Source: Gordius sp. MW1 (Eukaryota; Nematomorpha; Gordioida; Gordea; Gordiidae). From it: a stretch of DNA of 64,000 nt. Below are positions 50,346-60,965 of this stretch, one piece after another; position 1 is the stretch's first letter; each line of letters begins with the position of its first letter. The translations under genes were made by a program, and so were the position numbers. Location of the stretch: positions 17,697,037-17,761,036 of the forward strand of contig OZ038532.1 of NCBI GenBank assembly GCA_964036665.1, written 5' to 3'. The notes below the pieces were generated by a model that was not told the origin of the DNA, did no database searches, and worked only from the letters and a program-made list of their open reading frames with translations.

Positions 50346-50768
50346 TTATGACACATAATTATTTTTTTTTGAATTGTGAGAATTGGCAATTCTTAAGATA
50401 AAATAATCTTTTCACTTTTTTTAATGAATAGGTGTTACAAGTGATGTGGAAAATTCACTTATTATTATTAATTATTCAATGAAATATAACTTTCTTGAAT
50501 ACGGGTTCGACAGCGGCGTTGTTATAGTTTGAAGGCCTATAGATGGAAATATAACTGACCAAGTTTGGGCCTTGCGAAAAATGGCCGAATGATATTTTTC
50601 CATAAAATGGGTTTGCTACGAGAAATTTTACACTCTCTTATTTTTTTTTGATAAGGCAAATTCTATAAAGCAAGCAAATTGGGGCCGTTATCTTTTATTA
50701 AAATAATCTATGACTAATTCTGTCGGCAGAATTGCTAATTAGGATATTAATGAAAACACCATTTTAAG

Positions 50769-51200
50769 AATTCAGACACTTTGCTTATAATAGCTGTGGC
50801 TAAGCGCCTAGCTCAAGATACCCCTATACAAAAATCCTACAGAGAACTATCATTAGTCAAATTAATAGAATCTACGTATTTTCTTCTTTTTGGGGATATG
50901 GCCCGATCCCTTCCTAACATTGCCTATACCCTAGCAACCGAAAAATTAGTGTGTAATCAATTTCTCAACGGATCTTCATTTATAACCGCAAGATGCCATT
51001 TTATATCTATACAAGCCTAGGGCGCCACAACGACTTTTATCTCGAATAAATCATTTGGGCCAGTTACAAAAATCATTTTCGATACTATGCACCACCTGAT
51101 TAAAGCATACGGTAGGCCATGATCCTGGTTTCAAATATAAGACACTCACTAATGTTAATGATATACCGGTAAGTGTTAAAACGGCTATTTTTGGATTTTT
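50769..51200 (+). pseudogene. histidine acid phosphatase pseudogene (third copy)
   Basis: After an attttaag acceptor, LLIIAVAKRLAQDTPIQKSY ... LATEKLVCNQFLNGSSF aligns with the middle of the intact enzyme (LLLLGAVECKRLVDYALKQE ... LATDKLAGHQLPNWVNSS). An in-frame TAG at 51018-51020 sits inside the homology, which continues in the same frame (GPVTKIIFDTMHHLIKAYGR against LLLKTILDSMLRLAKAHGKP), then a TGA at 51120 and a shifted remnant (NVNDIPVSV). Much more diverged than copies 1 and 2 and on the opposite strand. Confidence 0.75.
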
Positions 51201-52270
51201 AATTTAAATTCGATTTAATAGCTGTTTAGTGTTAAAACTAAATTATTTCAATCTAAAAAAATATATAGCATTGACATTGACACTATCATGTTCATTAAGT
51301 ATATTTAATGTAATTGCATATGATATTAAAAAGTTATGTTGTGATCATGCATCTTTAAATTATGTTTATCTTAATATATATACAAATCTTGAAATTGGAT
51401 TTATTTTTTTCAATTTCCATATATTATTGAAGTTGTGGGATTGACTTTTTTTAATTAAAAAAAATCGGGTCTTTATATTCCACAATAAGTATTAAATAAA
51501 TAATTTTAACGACTTCCTTATTCTAATCTATACCTATTGCTAAGTCAACACCTCAAAGTCATTTAATTCTGAAACAAAGTCTCGATGCTTGTTTCTATTT
51601 TATATTTCGGAACAAAATTTCTGTTGAAAATGACTTAAAATATCAAATTTATTATTTTATCCAAATATAAAATGTTCAAATAAATAGGGAAAATAGAGTT
51701 CTGGTCATGCCTAACTTTGATAAATTGCCTTTATTAATCATAACTTCTCTAACTATTTATTAAAAAAACTTATTTCTATTCTTCTTACTACCTTCCCTTC
51801 CATGCCTAAAACTTAATAAAAAAACTATACTATTATATAGTTGAGACGACACAGCAAGGAAATTTTTGGGAAAATAGGGGTAATTTATAGGGGAATTATA
51901 TATTTTTCGAATTAGTTTCTCCATATTTTAAAAATAATTCAATGAACTTTTTTACTTTTAATTACATACATGTTTTATTAGGACGAATAAGTTGCTAACA
52001 TTGGATATTTAGGACAAACTAATTCCTATAAATCATTAGGTAGGATAAATATCCTAATCTTTTTATCTCGTCAATATTATTTTATCGTTTCTAAATTTCT
52101 TATCTCTTACGGCTGTGGTGTTTTGGACAATATTTTTGTCGGAGAAGATATTTTATTTAATTAACCACAACAATCGCGAAGCAATTTTAAAAACAAAAAA
52201 TTGCAATAATTATTTTCTATATTAATCTTTCGTCATATATAATTGTTTATCGTACCTTTACTTTTATTAA
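51201..52270. other. AT-rich intergenic DNA
   Basis: No gene recognised; one 71-codon open stretch at 51229 is hydrophobic and without splice or homology support. Confidence 0.4.
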
Positions 52271-52284
52271 ATTCATGTGCAAAT

Positions 52285-52428
52285 CCAGAGGGCGGCAGGG
52301 AGGGGTGCTGCCCCCCTCTAAATCCAAAAAATCTCAAATTTTTTATAAAATTAAGGCTAAAATAGAAAAAGAAATCATATTGCCCCTCCCTAAATCATTT
52401 TTGCCCCTCTCTAATTCCAATCCTGCTA
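52285..52428. mobile_element. GGCGTAGCC MITE, copy 5 (ends lost)
   Basis: Keeps the inner GGGCGGCAGGGAGGGG ... GCCCCTCTCTAATTCCAATC body of the family but not the terminal CATGGGCGTAGCC. Confidence 0.6.
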
Positions 52429-52439
52429 GTTTTTTCTTT

Positions 52440-53895
52440 CAACAGTGTATTTTAATTATTTACTAAAAATGTCACATAAAAGATATTCAAATAATATCAA
52501 TTTTTTATGATATGGTGTGTATCATGGTTCATGATATAATATAGAGGCGTTAAAAGTGGCACCTTTTTGCACCACTTATATAGGGGCGGCCTTTAAAAAC
52601 ATGCCTTGAAGCTATAGGTCTTCTTTTAACATTAATAATGACTAGCTAATATGTATTAGCAAAAAAATGTTTTTATAGCCTTTTTTACGCAAAATTTACG
52701 ATTTTTTATTGATTCTTAAAATTTTCTTAATAAAACTGTAAACTCGAATATTTACTAGTTATTTCGTTAATTTTAAACGGTAAATTCGCGAAAACAAGAT
52801 GTTTTTTTTAATGATATAGAGAATTTATTTATCAAGAATTCAAAGTGATCAATAAATGTAATTTTGACGTAAACTTACCTTTAAATTGATAAAGGGTGGG
52901 AAAGGGCAATAGATAACTTGTGGCCTTGCCATGTAGTCATCATACATGAATGATCTATTAGCTTAACCCGCAAAATATTATTACGTATAAAAAGCAATAA
53001 TAACGACATTTTGCTTTTATATGGCGTCGGGTATACAAAAAATATGGTTATTCCTAATTTTGGTAAGAACAATATATATTACTTTGATTTTTATTAAAAT
53101 ATGATTACTTTATTAAAAATTGTGTATATAAAGTGTTTTTGGCAACAATTTATTTTATAATTTTTGTCATAGATTCGGAGCAATTTCTTAAAAATAATCA
53201 TCAAAAAATGTTTATTAAATTTTTAGATAAGTTTTTGGGGGTAACTTGTAAAATATATTCTAATCAACTGGACAACCAATCCCAATAAATTTAATATACA
53301 CATAAGACATCAAGTCAAGCATAAAGTTATTTTTTAACTTAACTTGTACGGAAAATCAATTTAACAATTATAAATTCGACATACACAAATATGTATTTTT
53401 TAACGAATAATAAAGTTAGCCAATTCAACATAACAAAAAATCGTCAACTTAATTTGACCTTAAGCATAGAATAAATTTAGTTGAATCCAACCACAAAACT
53501 CTAGTAAAAAATAATCGGGTCACCTTTATAAATAAATTAGTTATGGTTTGGAATACTGAATTTTATAATCATTAATTAACAAATGATAAGATGTATATTT
53601 GAGCCTTTTTCTCTAAAAACTTACCTTAAAACAATTAGTTTTAGTCTAAGAGCATTGTTTTTTAAATTTATTATTAATTTATTTATGGCTACAGCCTTAA
53701 ATTTCTACATGCATATATAAGTGCCACTATTCTGTTTTTGTTTTAATGTAAATATCTAATAAAACTGAGATCAAGTCAGAAGCATAATATTTAATTCAAT
53801 GGTTTCTTAAGTTTACCACCTCCCCTCACTTTTTATCGAACTTAGAAATGAAAATGTTTGACGTTAAAAAATTTAAATATTGCTTATTAACATAA
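52440..53895. other. AT-rich intergenic DNA
   Basis: No open frame with coding character, no RNA gene and no terminal repeats seen. Confidence 0.4.
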
Positions 53896-53899
53896 CACA

Positions 53900-54034
53900 T
53901 TGGGCATGGAGGGGCGATTGCCCCCCTCTAAATTCAAAATTTGTTAAAATTTATTAAAATTATGGCTATAATTTTAAATAATGTTCATTTTGCCCCTCCC
54001 TAAATAATTATTGCCCCCCCCCCCTACGCCAATG
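53900..54034. mobile_element. GGCGTAGCC MITE, copy 6
   Basis: Starts TTGGGCATGGAGGGGCGATT and ends CCTACGCCAATG, with AACACA repeated at both flanks (53894-53899 and 54035-54040). Confidence 0.7.
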
Positions 54035-54394
54035 AACACATTGTATTTCAAGAAAAAAAGTATAAAACAATTTTTATTTTACTTCTACATTTTAAAAGCA
54101 AAATACTTTGTTGCAAAGTTTTGGTGTAATAGTAATAAAACCAATTAAGGCATGTGGCTTTAATCTTGAGCTTTTTTTGTACAATAATTAAAGCATGATT
54201 AAATGATATTTAGATATAACAAAATGTTACTTAATGAAAACTCGTGTTATCTGGATAAATTCGGCAAATAAATAAGTCCTATTTTAATATAAATTAGCCA
54301 ATTGTTAAAAATTGTTGGAAAATTACCATAGCCAATATTAAAACTGTTACTATACATTTCTTAATATAAAATCACTCAAAAATATGCCACGCAT

Positions 54395-55301
54395 TACGCC
54401 TCTGGATTTCGAATCGAATCGAATATTTTTGGTATTCGATTCGGATTCGAATTTTTTTTTTAAAAAAAATATTCGATTCGAGATTCGTCGAATATTAAAA
54501 TGAAGATTCGAATTCGATTCGAAAAATAATTAAGGATTCGAAATCGATTCGAATATATATTAAGTTTTTTAACTAATAGAAAACACATTAAAAAGGCTAG
54601 ATTTAATTTGCATATACATTTGAAAATTTATTTGAAAGACATTTAAAAAATACACTCATTGAAAATAAAAATATTAAAGGCTAACAAAAAACTATGGCGA
54701 TATGTGTAGGACATTCAAGATTATCATCCTACCCCACTAAACGATTGGTTGTGTTTTTATAAATGTAACCTTTTCTCCCATTCAATGTTGGATAGTAATT
54801 CCTCCTAAGAGGAATTTAAAGGCCAAATCCAATGCCTGCTTTACTAAAATAGCCTTTTCTATCATTATATAGGTGCTGTTCCACCTGACTACCATGTCAA
54901 GTATTGCCTATATGTAATTAATTAATGGGTGAAATTCTTTAAATATAGCCTTTAATCGTTAAATATTTTTGGGCTGTCTTGCAATTTATATCAAAGTCCA
55001 TAATTTAATTTAATTGTGATCCTAGTTCTCCATAACTTATGTAGGTTTGAAAAATTTTAAATTAGCAGGAAATACAACTAAAATGCGGTAAGATAAAAAT
55101 AGCTAAATATTTGCGTCTCGTCTATTTAAATTAGATTTTTAAAAAAAATGGATTTTTTAAGGATTCTATTCGGATTTTCGAATCTTAGCAGCGTAAATAT
55201 TCGATTCGAAACTTACACATATGGATTCGAATTCGGATTCCATTCGAAAATTCGAATCGAATTCGAATCAAATCTCGAATCGAATGTTACCCAGAGGCGT
55301 A
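54395..55301. mobile_element. hAT-type MITE with TTCGAAT subterminal clusters
   Basis: TACGCCTCTGG at 54395 and CCAGAGGCGTA ending at 55301 are perfect inverted termini, flanked by the exact 8 bp duplication CCACGCAT (54387-54394, 55302-55309). Both subterminal 150 bp regions are dense in ATTCGAT and TTCGAAT. The centre is AT-rich; an 84-codon open stretch at 55148 is just repeat sequence. Confidence 0.9.
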
Positions 55302-55579
55302 CCACGCATCACTCCACTAAATCCAAAGGCTCACCTTTTGCCCCCCTGTTTTCTACAACCCTCAAGATTTTTATCAACCACCCTAGAAATTCACTAATTT
55401 GAATCATTAGTGTTAGACAATTTTTCATTACTTATCACTAATCAATTGTTGGTAAAATAACAGGGCCAACTCGGATACTTAAAACTTGCCACAAACCTTA
55501 TAATGTCAACTTAATTTTAAATTGACCAAAACCAATTTCATGACGGTCAAACTTAGATTATTATTAAATTATAGGCATC

Positions 55580-55737
55580 CATAGGGGTAGCCAGCATTGG
55601 AATTAGAGAGGGACAAAAATGATTTAGGAAGGGGTAAAATGAACATTTTTTAAAATTTTAATATATATCAATCAATTTTTGGATTAGGGAGGCACCGTCC
55701 CTCCCTGACCCCCCCCCCCCCCCCGGCTACGCCCGTG
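55580..55737. mobile_element. GGCGTAGCC MITE, copy 7
   Basis: CATAGGGGTAGCC ... GGCTACGCCCGTG, with TAGGCATC (55572-55579) and TAGGTATC (55738-55745) as an 8 bp target duplication with one mismatch. It sits 70 bp before the 55807 exon, in its upstream intron. Confidence 0.85.
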
Positions 55738-55806
55738 TAGGTATCTACAATAATAAATGACAATATTAGATCACTTCTATTTTAACGCTTTACCTAATAC
55801 TCACAG

Positions 55807-56718
55807 ATCATTAAATTGAGCGAGAGGACAGTGGGAAGAGTTGTGCCGCAACATTTACTTTTCCTAGAAATGGATAAAATATCTAAGAACGAAGCTTCAG
55901 CAAAATGGTCTAACGCTGCTTCAAGTAATTTCGGGGCTCAAAATGACCCCTTTAAATATTCTAACATAGCGAATCAAATAAAAAGAATGAAGAGAGCGGC
56001 ACCCGATACTGCTCATCAGCCTAGGAGAATACTACCGCGGGTATTGGAGCGCGCTAATGATTTAAGCAGCGCTCCTAGTGTTTTACAAGCGCCAAGTAAT
56101 GAAAGTCATACTGACAGAAGGCGTCAACTTATAATTTACAACCCATTAGGAGGGGGCATGTCATATTTACCGACCGAGAGCTTATACAATTCTCAAGCGT
56201 TCCCCATGGGACCCTATGGAACGATGGGGGCAGGGGGATTGGCAAGCTATCCCCCATTTTCTGCTTCAAATTTTGGCCCAGCTACAATGATTAATCCGTA
56301 TGCTATGTCTGGAAACGGGTTTTGGCCATATCCTCCACAACAGCTAGCACAACCATTTATACCTGGCATGAGTCCCTTTATGTTCGGAGCACCCGTTAAC
56401 CCCCTCATGATGATGCCAGGCAGTAACAATAATAATGCCATAGGTCCCTTAGTGGCCGCTAACCTCGCGTTGCGTTTCAACCAAGCCCAATTTTATAATA
56501 ACATGCCTCTGGCCAGGAGTGGTACATCTTATAGCCCGAATATTATGACATCGCTGGGCGCATCACAAATGGCTGGCGCTAATATAGCGGCAGCGGGAAG
56601 CGCAGGTGGAGGTTTGGGGAGATTTGGTGAGATGGGAAATGTCGGTTTTAGACCCGTTCCCAATTCCCTTTTTCCTGCCTATGGGGCCCGAGGTCCCTTT
56701 AATTTTATTTCGGGTTAA
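55807..56718 (+). CDS. 3'-terminal exon of a Gly/Met/Pro/Asn-rich protein
   Basis: An acceptor (taatactcacag, AG at 55805-55806) opens a 303-codon exon. The nearest ATG is internal (55870), so the frame is best entered by splicing in phase 0. After a polar N-terminal third with a dibasic KRMKRAAPD (furin-like) comes a basic stretch. Residues from about 110 on are rich in G, P, M, N, Y and A (GPYGTMGAGGLASYPPF, GMSPFMFGAPVNPLMMMPGS). No domain recognised; low-complexity secreted or matrix proteins often look like this, but no signal peptide exon was found. AATAAA follows at 56767. Confidence 0.75.
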   Translation: MIKLSERTVGRVVPQHLLFLEMDKISKNEASAKWSNAASSNFGAQNDPFKYSNIANQIKRMKRAAPDTAHQPRRILPRVLERANDLSSAPSVLQAPSNESHTDRRRQLIIYNPLGGGMSYLPTESLYNSQAFPMGPYGTMGAGGLASYPPFSASNFGPATMINPYAMSGNGFWPYPPQQLAQPFIPGMSPFMFGAPVNPLMMMPGSNNNNAIGPLVAANLALRFNQAQFYNNMPLARSGTSYSPNIMTSLGASQMAGANIAAAGSAGGGLGRFGEMGNVGFRPVPNSLFPAYGARGPFNFISG

Positions 56719-58674
56719 GAAAAACAATGTAATGTATATAGACGAAATATAGTGTATTTTATTTTAAATAAATTAAAAAAATTTATTATGCATATATAAT
56801 TGCTTTCTCCCAATGATTATCAATATACTGTATAATATGGGCTACGCGGTATTACATATGGCGCGCTTCAAATCAATCAGAATGTTTTGACATATTTCCA
56901 CTTGAAACTTAATGACTTAGGCTTCAATAGCTAATATTTGATGCCCTTAACAACTCAATATAAACATCTAATCAAATTATATTAAAACTAATAATATAGC
57001 GGCCTCGATTTCTATTTTACAACTCATATCAATTTCCAAATAATTAAAAAAAAATCATAAATAAATTATCTGCTTTTTTAATTTTATATAATTGCTAGCA
57101 ACCAATTGTAAAAAAATAATAGGTAGACATTAGCACTTTGTGGATTTTATGTTTTAAGCCATTAAAGGCAAAATAAATGAGTTGTAAGTCAATTTTTAAA
57201 TCGCAAAATGCCAACTTAATATTTAATTTTTTAAATAAGTCATTTAAAAAACATTTAATTCACATAATTATATTTATAATAATGCATTAATGCTAATAAG
57301 TAATATATTTTTCTAAAATTTCTTGCGAATGGTTGTTATTAACAAAAATTATGTTATTTATAATTTGGATCTTTTGATGCCCCTTTTCTGGTTGATTTTA
57401 GCCTTGCTAAATTTTTTAGACATGTGGATTTGGACTAGTAAAAGGTCTCTTCGCAAATGTAAAGCTTATCACATAAAGTGTGATATCATTCTTAAGATAT
57501 CCTATATTTTTAAAGCATAAGATATAGAAAAAGTGTTGCAGAAATACTAGAATTTAGGATAAAAGTATAAAGGGACAAAAAAATCGTTCGTGTTTACTAA
57601 ACTATCATTGGAAAAATCTTAACAATCAAAATCTCTCCCTAAATTCATAAAATATGTTCATTTATCAAACAATAATCGTACAAAACATATGACACTCATA
57701 TTTAATAGGAGGCCTGAGATAAACGCAGGGCAAAGTATGCGAGGAAATGCAATCAGGCAAAAATTTCAACCACAAGGTTACTAATAATTCTAACATTAAT
57801 ATTTCAAACATTAAATCGAAAAAACTTAGGGCTAGTTTCAGGGGTTACTATAATTCAAGTCTCCAAAAATGTCTAATATCTTGTTATATAGATTCAAAAT
57901 GTGCATAATTTTTTATAAATTAGAATGATATTTTTTGCTATTCTATTGAAAATTTAATGTCTCCTCACCTAGTAACTTTTATGTGCCGGCCATGTTGAGT
58001 GTTGACCCTAAAACTTACAAAGGGTAAAAACATAAAATATAGTTCAGATACCTAGTATTAATTATTTTTGATAATGCTTGCTTTAAGGTTATAAATATTT
58101 ACTTGACTTATTGTCGTGCTTTTATTTCCCATAATACCATTAACTTTTTTTCGACTTAAATAACTGGACTTTGGCATTTCCTTTGCCTTAAAAATATCAA
58201 GTTTCAGTTCACAGTGTTTCATTGTAAAAATTATGTAGTCTAGTTCTTTTTTTAAAACAAGCTTCAGAAACTAGATTACTTGGAACCAATTCATATATTA
58301 TCTGCATATTTAATATTTCGGTTTAAAAAATCACCTTGGGTAGTGCAGATTAGGATTTTAAATAATTTTTTTTCTCATCTCTATGATTTCTTATTGACTA
58401 AAGGACTATGGGTTAAATAATGCCGTATTCTAAAAAAACATTAAAAATTGATTTTTAAAATCTAATGGAAAATTTTTGAGTTGCAGTTTATAACATCATA
58501 AGCAAAACACATCATTGATTTTAACACAAATTAAATCTTAAAGGCTAAATTTAAGCTCAAATCTAATTCGAATTCAATAAAATGGTTATGAGCAAAAGCG
58601 ATTTTTATGTCAACGGAAAGCTAATTTTGATTTTTATAGGATACTTGCTACCATTACCATATGTTCGCGACAAA
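56719..58674. other. AT-rich intergenic DNA
   Basis: Contains the 3' untranslated region of the preceding exon at its left. No further gene, RNA or repeat structure recognised. Confidence 0.4.
56767..56772 (+). terminator. AATAAA polyadenylation signal
   Basis: Lies 49 bp after the TAA of the 55807-56718 exon. Confidence 0.6.
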
Positions 58675-58908
58675 GGGAACCGGTCAAAGGAGCACAGAAA
58701 TAGGAGCGAAACTCGTCATGATTGCTCAGGATGAATTTAACATATTGTCTTAGCACAAAATATTTTTTATTAACATGTCCTAGTGAAATCATAACAAGTA
58801 AATATATGGGTTAGGGTAAGTGTTAGGGTAAGGGTTTGGGTTATACTTATAATAACAAAGTATGCTCCTTTCCTGATGAGCTCTGATGTGCTCCTTTGAC
58901 CCCCACTC
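58675..58908. mobile_element. second copy of the telomere-like foldback MITE
   Basis: GGGAACCGGTCAAAGGAGCA at 58675 pairs with TGTGCTCCTTTGACC near the right end (58908). The centre carries GGGTTAGGGTAAGTGTTAGG and more TTAGGG-like units (58808-58842). Same terminal GGGAACCGGTCAAAG and core as 3071-3320. It ends 31 bp before the ATG of ATP5F1E. No target duplication was detected. Confidence 0.75.
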
Positions 58909-58939
58909 AAATTGAGAGATCGGTATAATAAAGTTGAAA

Positions 58940-59150
58940 ATGACGCTTTGGAGATCATCCGGATTTTCGTAATATTTAAAAGATGTAATATATCTAATTG
59001 TTAAATAGATACTTAAAGTATTCGCAATTAGCTGCACAAGCTTTAAGGAAGGCTTTAAAAGTTCAGCAGAAAGTGGATACTGCCAAAAAAGAAGCTATTG
59101 CAATAAAAGTTACTAAGTGGAAAGACGGCAAACCCTTGACAAGTTTTTAA
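58940..59150 (+). CDS. ATP5F1E: mitochondrial ATP synthase F1 subunit epsilon
   Basis: Two exons, 58940-58968 and 59009-59150, joined over a 40 bp GT-AG intron (phase 2) to give 56 residues, the usual 50-60 for this subunit. It begins MTLWRSSGFSYLKYSQLAAQ, matching the conserved start of the family (W-R-x-x-G-x-x-Y-x-x-Y-S-Q), and ends KWKDGKPLTSF. The subunit sits in the central stalk of F1 with gamma and delta, in the mitochondrial matrix, and has no cleaved presequence. A MITE lies immediately upstream, so the core promoter is either within that MITE or in the remaining 31 bp. It converges on the fucosyltransferase gene. Confidence 0.92.
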
Positions 59151-59244
59151 TATAGTGTAATTTTTTATAACTTTTATTAGAAGCCGTTGAATAACTTTTA
59201 AATGTGGCTTACAGACATGCACTGCATTTGATTGTGTTATAATC

Positions 59245-59250
59245 AATAAA
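59245..59250 (+). terminator. AATAAA polyadenylation signal of ATP5F1E
   Basis: Canonical hexamer 95 bp after the stop codon. Confidence 0.65.
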
Positions 59251-59396
59251 TTTTGATATGAAATGAGGTGCTATGTATTTGTTTGATGAATATTTTTTAT
59301 TCTTTATATTGGTTCCTATTAATAGCCTTTTAAGTTTTTAAAAATTGTGATCTTTAATTATTATTTAAATGTATTGAATTTTGAGGATGTAAAAGT

Positions 59397-60656
59397 TTAT
59401 ATGAAAAAATAATATTTCAATATTATATACTTATACCCCATAGGACAATTTGTGTAACATTTATTATTTTCCCACCATTTATAAATATCTAAATAATATT
59501 TTTCCTTAGTCTTATGATTTTGGTGGAGCATTTTACACAACTCACACATGGCATGTTGTGTTGAGTATGGATGTGGGGCTGGGATTACAATCATTCCTTG
59601 GTCTTTCATGAATGCATATTTTAATTCAATCATGTGTTTGTAAGTCAAAGTATCATGATGAAGTGCTAGCAAATGTTGACTCAATTTTTTTGGACTAGCA
59701 AAATTTCTCACATCTACATAAGTTCTTTGTGGGCCAAATAATTTATAATTCACACTACCAAGGGTCACGGGAATAATATTACGCTTAAATGGCTCAAAAA
59801 ATTTCTCTGTCACGTAGTCCTGGCAAAAACTATTTTCAAAAGATAAGTAAAATGAATACACCTCTTCCACCATGTCAAAACAGTGTGCCCGCTGTGTAAT
59901 ATCTTCTTGATAAGAATAATTTAATCTCCAAATCAGGGCTTCTGGACCAGTATCTTGATGACCACATCTTAGATTACCACATGCTCCATACACATCAATA
60001 GGTAAGTATTTAGCTAATTCCCTATAATATATATGCCTAGCACTACTTGCTTGACAATTAGATACAAACCACGCTGCCACTTTAGCTTTAGGAAGCACGG
60101 GGTAAGCCTTCCTCTTAAAAGTATTTTCATTAATTGAAATTTCCCTGCCATATGGCCAATATATATCTGAATCTCTCCTATAAGACATGGTCAGATTAAA
60201 GCTGTTTGCCTTGAAGAGAGCTAAGTTACGAGATACATCAAACATGGTAGGTGGTTCTTTAGCAGCAAAAATCCACAATTGACCATTCCTTTTGCGAATT
60301 GGCATGCCGTGGGTTGGTTGAAGCGAAGGTACATGAAACAAAATTGCATCGGCTGAAGCTTGAATCAACAGATCTTCTTCCTGATTTTTGCCTTGAGCCA
60401 AAGTTTTGCATCGCTTTTCTTCTTGACAAAACTCAAAGGACGACCCATGCTCAATTCCCAATAGCCAATTTGGGTAATACCACAACGAGTTCCACAAGAG
60501 GATAAGTTTGAAATTTTCAATTTTTTGCACGTTTTTTGGTTTTATTGCCAGCTTGATCGGGCCGAAGTAAGGCGTCAAAAATAAGAATATTATAATAAGT
60601 GAAACGAAAATGCGACTTTTTTTCGAAAATGCCGTCTTTATAATGTACTTAACCAT
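59397..60656 (-). CDS. alpha-1,3-fucosyltransferase (GT10)
   Basis: Intronless, 419 residues. Type II Golgi topology: a short basic cytoplasmic tail, then one membrane anchor at about residues 17-36 (IFVSLIIIFLFLTPYFG), then the lumenal catalytic domain. Diagnostic GT10 motifs: MSYRRDSDIYWPYG (about residue 157) and FYLSFENSFCQDYVTEKFF (about residue 270), the donor GDP-fucose binding block. The family moves fucose from GDP-fucose to GlcNAc on N-glycans or glycolipids; the exact acceptor cannot be told. C-terminal Cys pairs (CELC, CYTNC) fit its disulfides. The ATG at 60656 gives a complete anchor. The lack of introns could mean retroposition. Confidence 0.92.
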   Translation of the reverse strand: MVKYIIKTAFSKKSRIFVSLIIIFLFLTPYFGPIKLAIKPKNVQKIENFKLILLWNSLWYYPNWLLGIEHGSSFEFCQEEKRCKTLAQGKNQEEDLLIQASADAILFHVPSLQPTHGMPIRKRNGQLWIFAAKEPPTMFDVSRNLALFKANSFNLTMSYRRDSDIYWPYGREISINENTFKRKAYPVLPKAKVAAWFVSNCQASSARHIYYRELAKYLPIDVYGACGNLRCGHQDTGPEALIWRLNYSYQEDITQRAHCFDMVEEVYSFYLSFENSFCQDYVTEKFFEPFKRNIIPVTLGSVNYKLFGPQRTYVDVRNFASPKKLSQHLLALHHDTLTYKHMIELKYAFMKDQGMIVIPAPHPYSTQHAMCELCKMLHQNHKTKEKYYLDIYKWWENNKCYTNCPMGYKYIILKYYFFI

Positions 60657-60839
60657 GTGGGATGAAATTATGTTGCGAGTTTGAAAATTTTGCTGAGGAA
60701 ATTATTGTTTGGGAGTTGATTAAAATGCTAGTCCCCTTAGCAGGTCAAATGTATGACAATAGCATTTCCCTACCCTTTGTTTTGTCCACAATTGTGGTGT
60801 CACCATTGTAGGATTACCATATAACTATTGTTTATATAC

Positions 60840-60965
60840 AATCTGAAGCTCTCGCTCTCTTGAAACAATTTGAAAAAGCGATATTTTTTATCAGGCAAAA
60901 GATCACAATGGAAATCGTTAAATCCAGCACGATTTCCATACACGGATCAATGCCATCCGTTTAGT
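60840..60965 (+). mobile_element. 3' end remnant of the R2-like retrotransposon
   Basis: Encodes KITMEIVKSSTISIHGSMPS in one frame, the last conserved peptide of the other copies, followed by the shared CATCCGTTT...TTTTAGTCGT 3' tail. Severely 5'-truncated. Confidence 0.7.

Noticed and set aside
56247..56480. 77-codon minus frame
   Set aside because: Shadow of the Gly/Met-rich exon.
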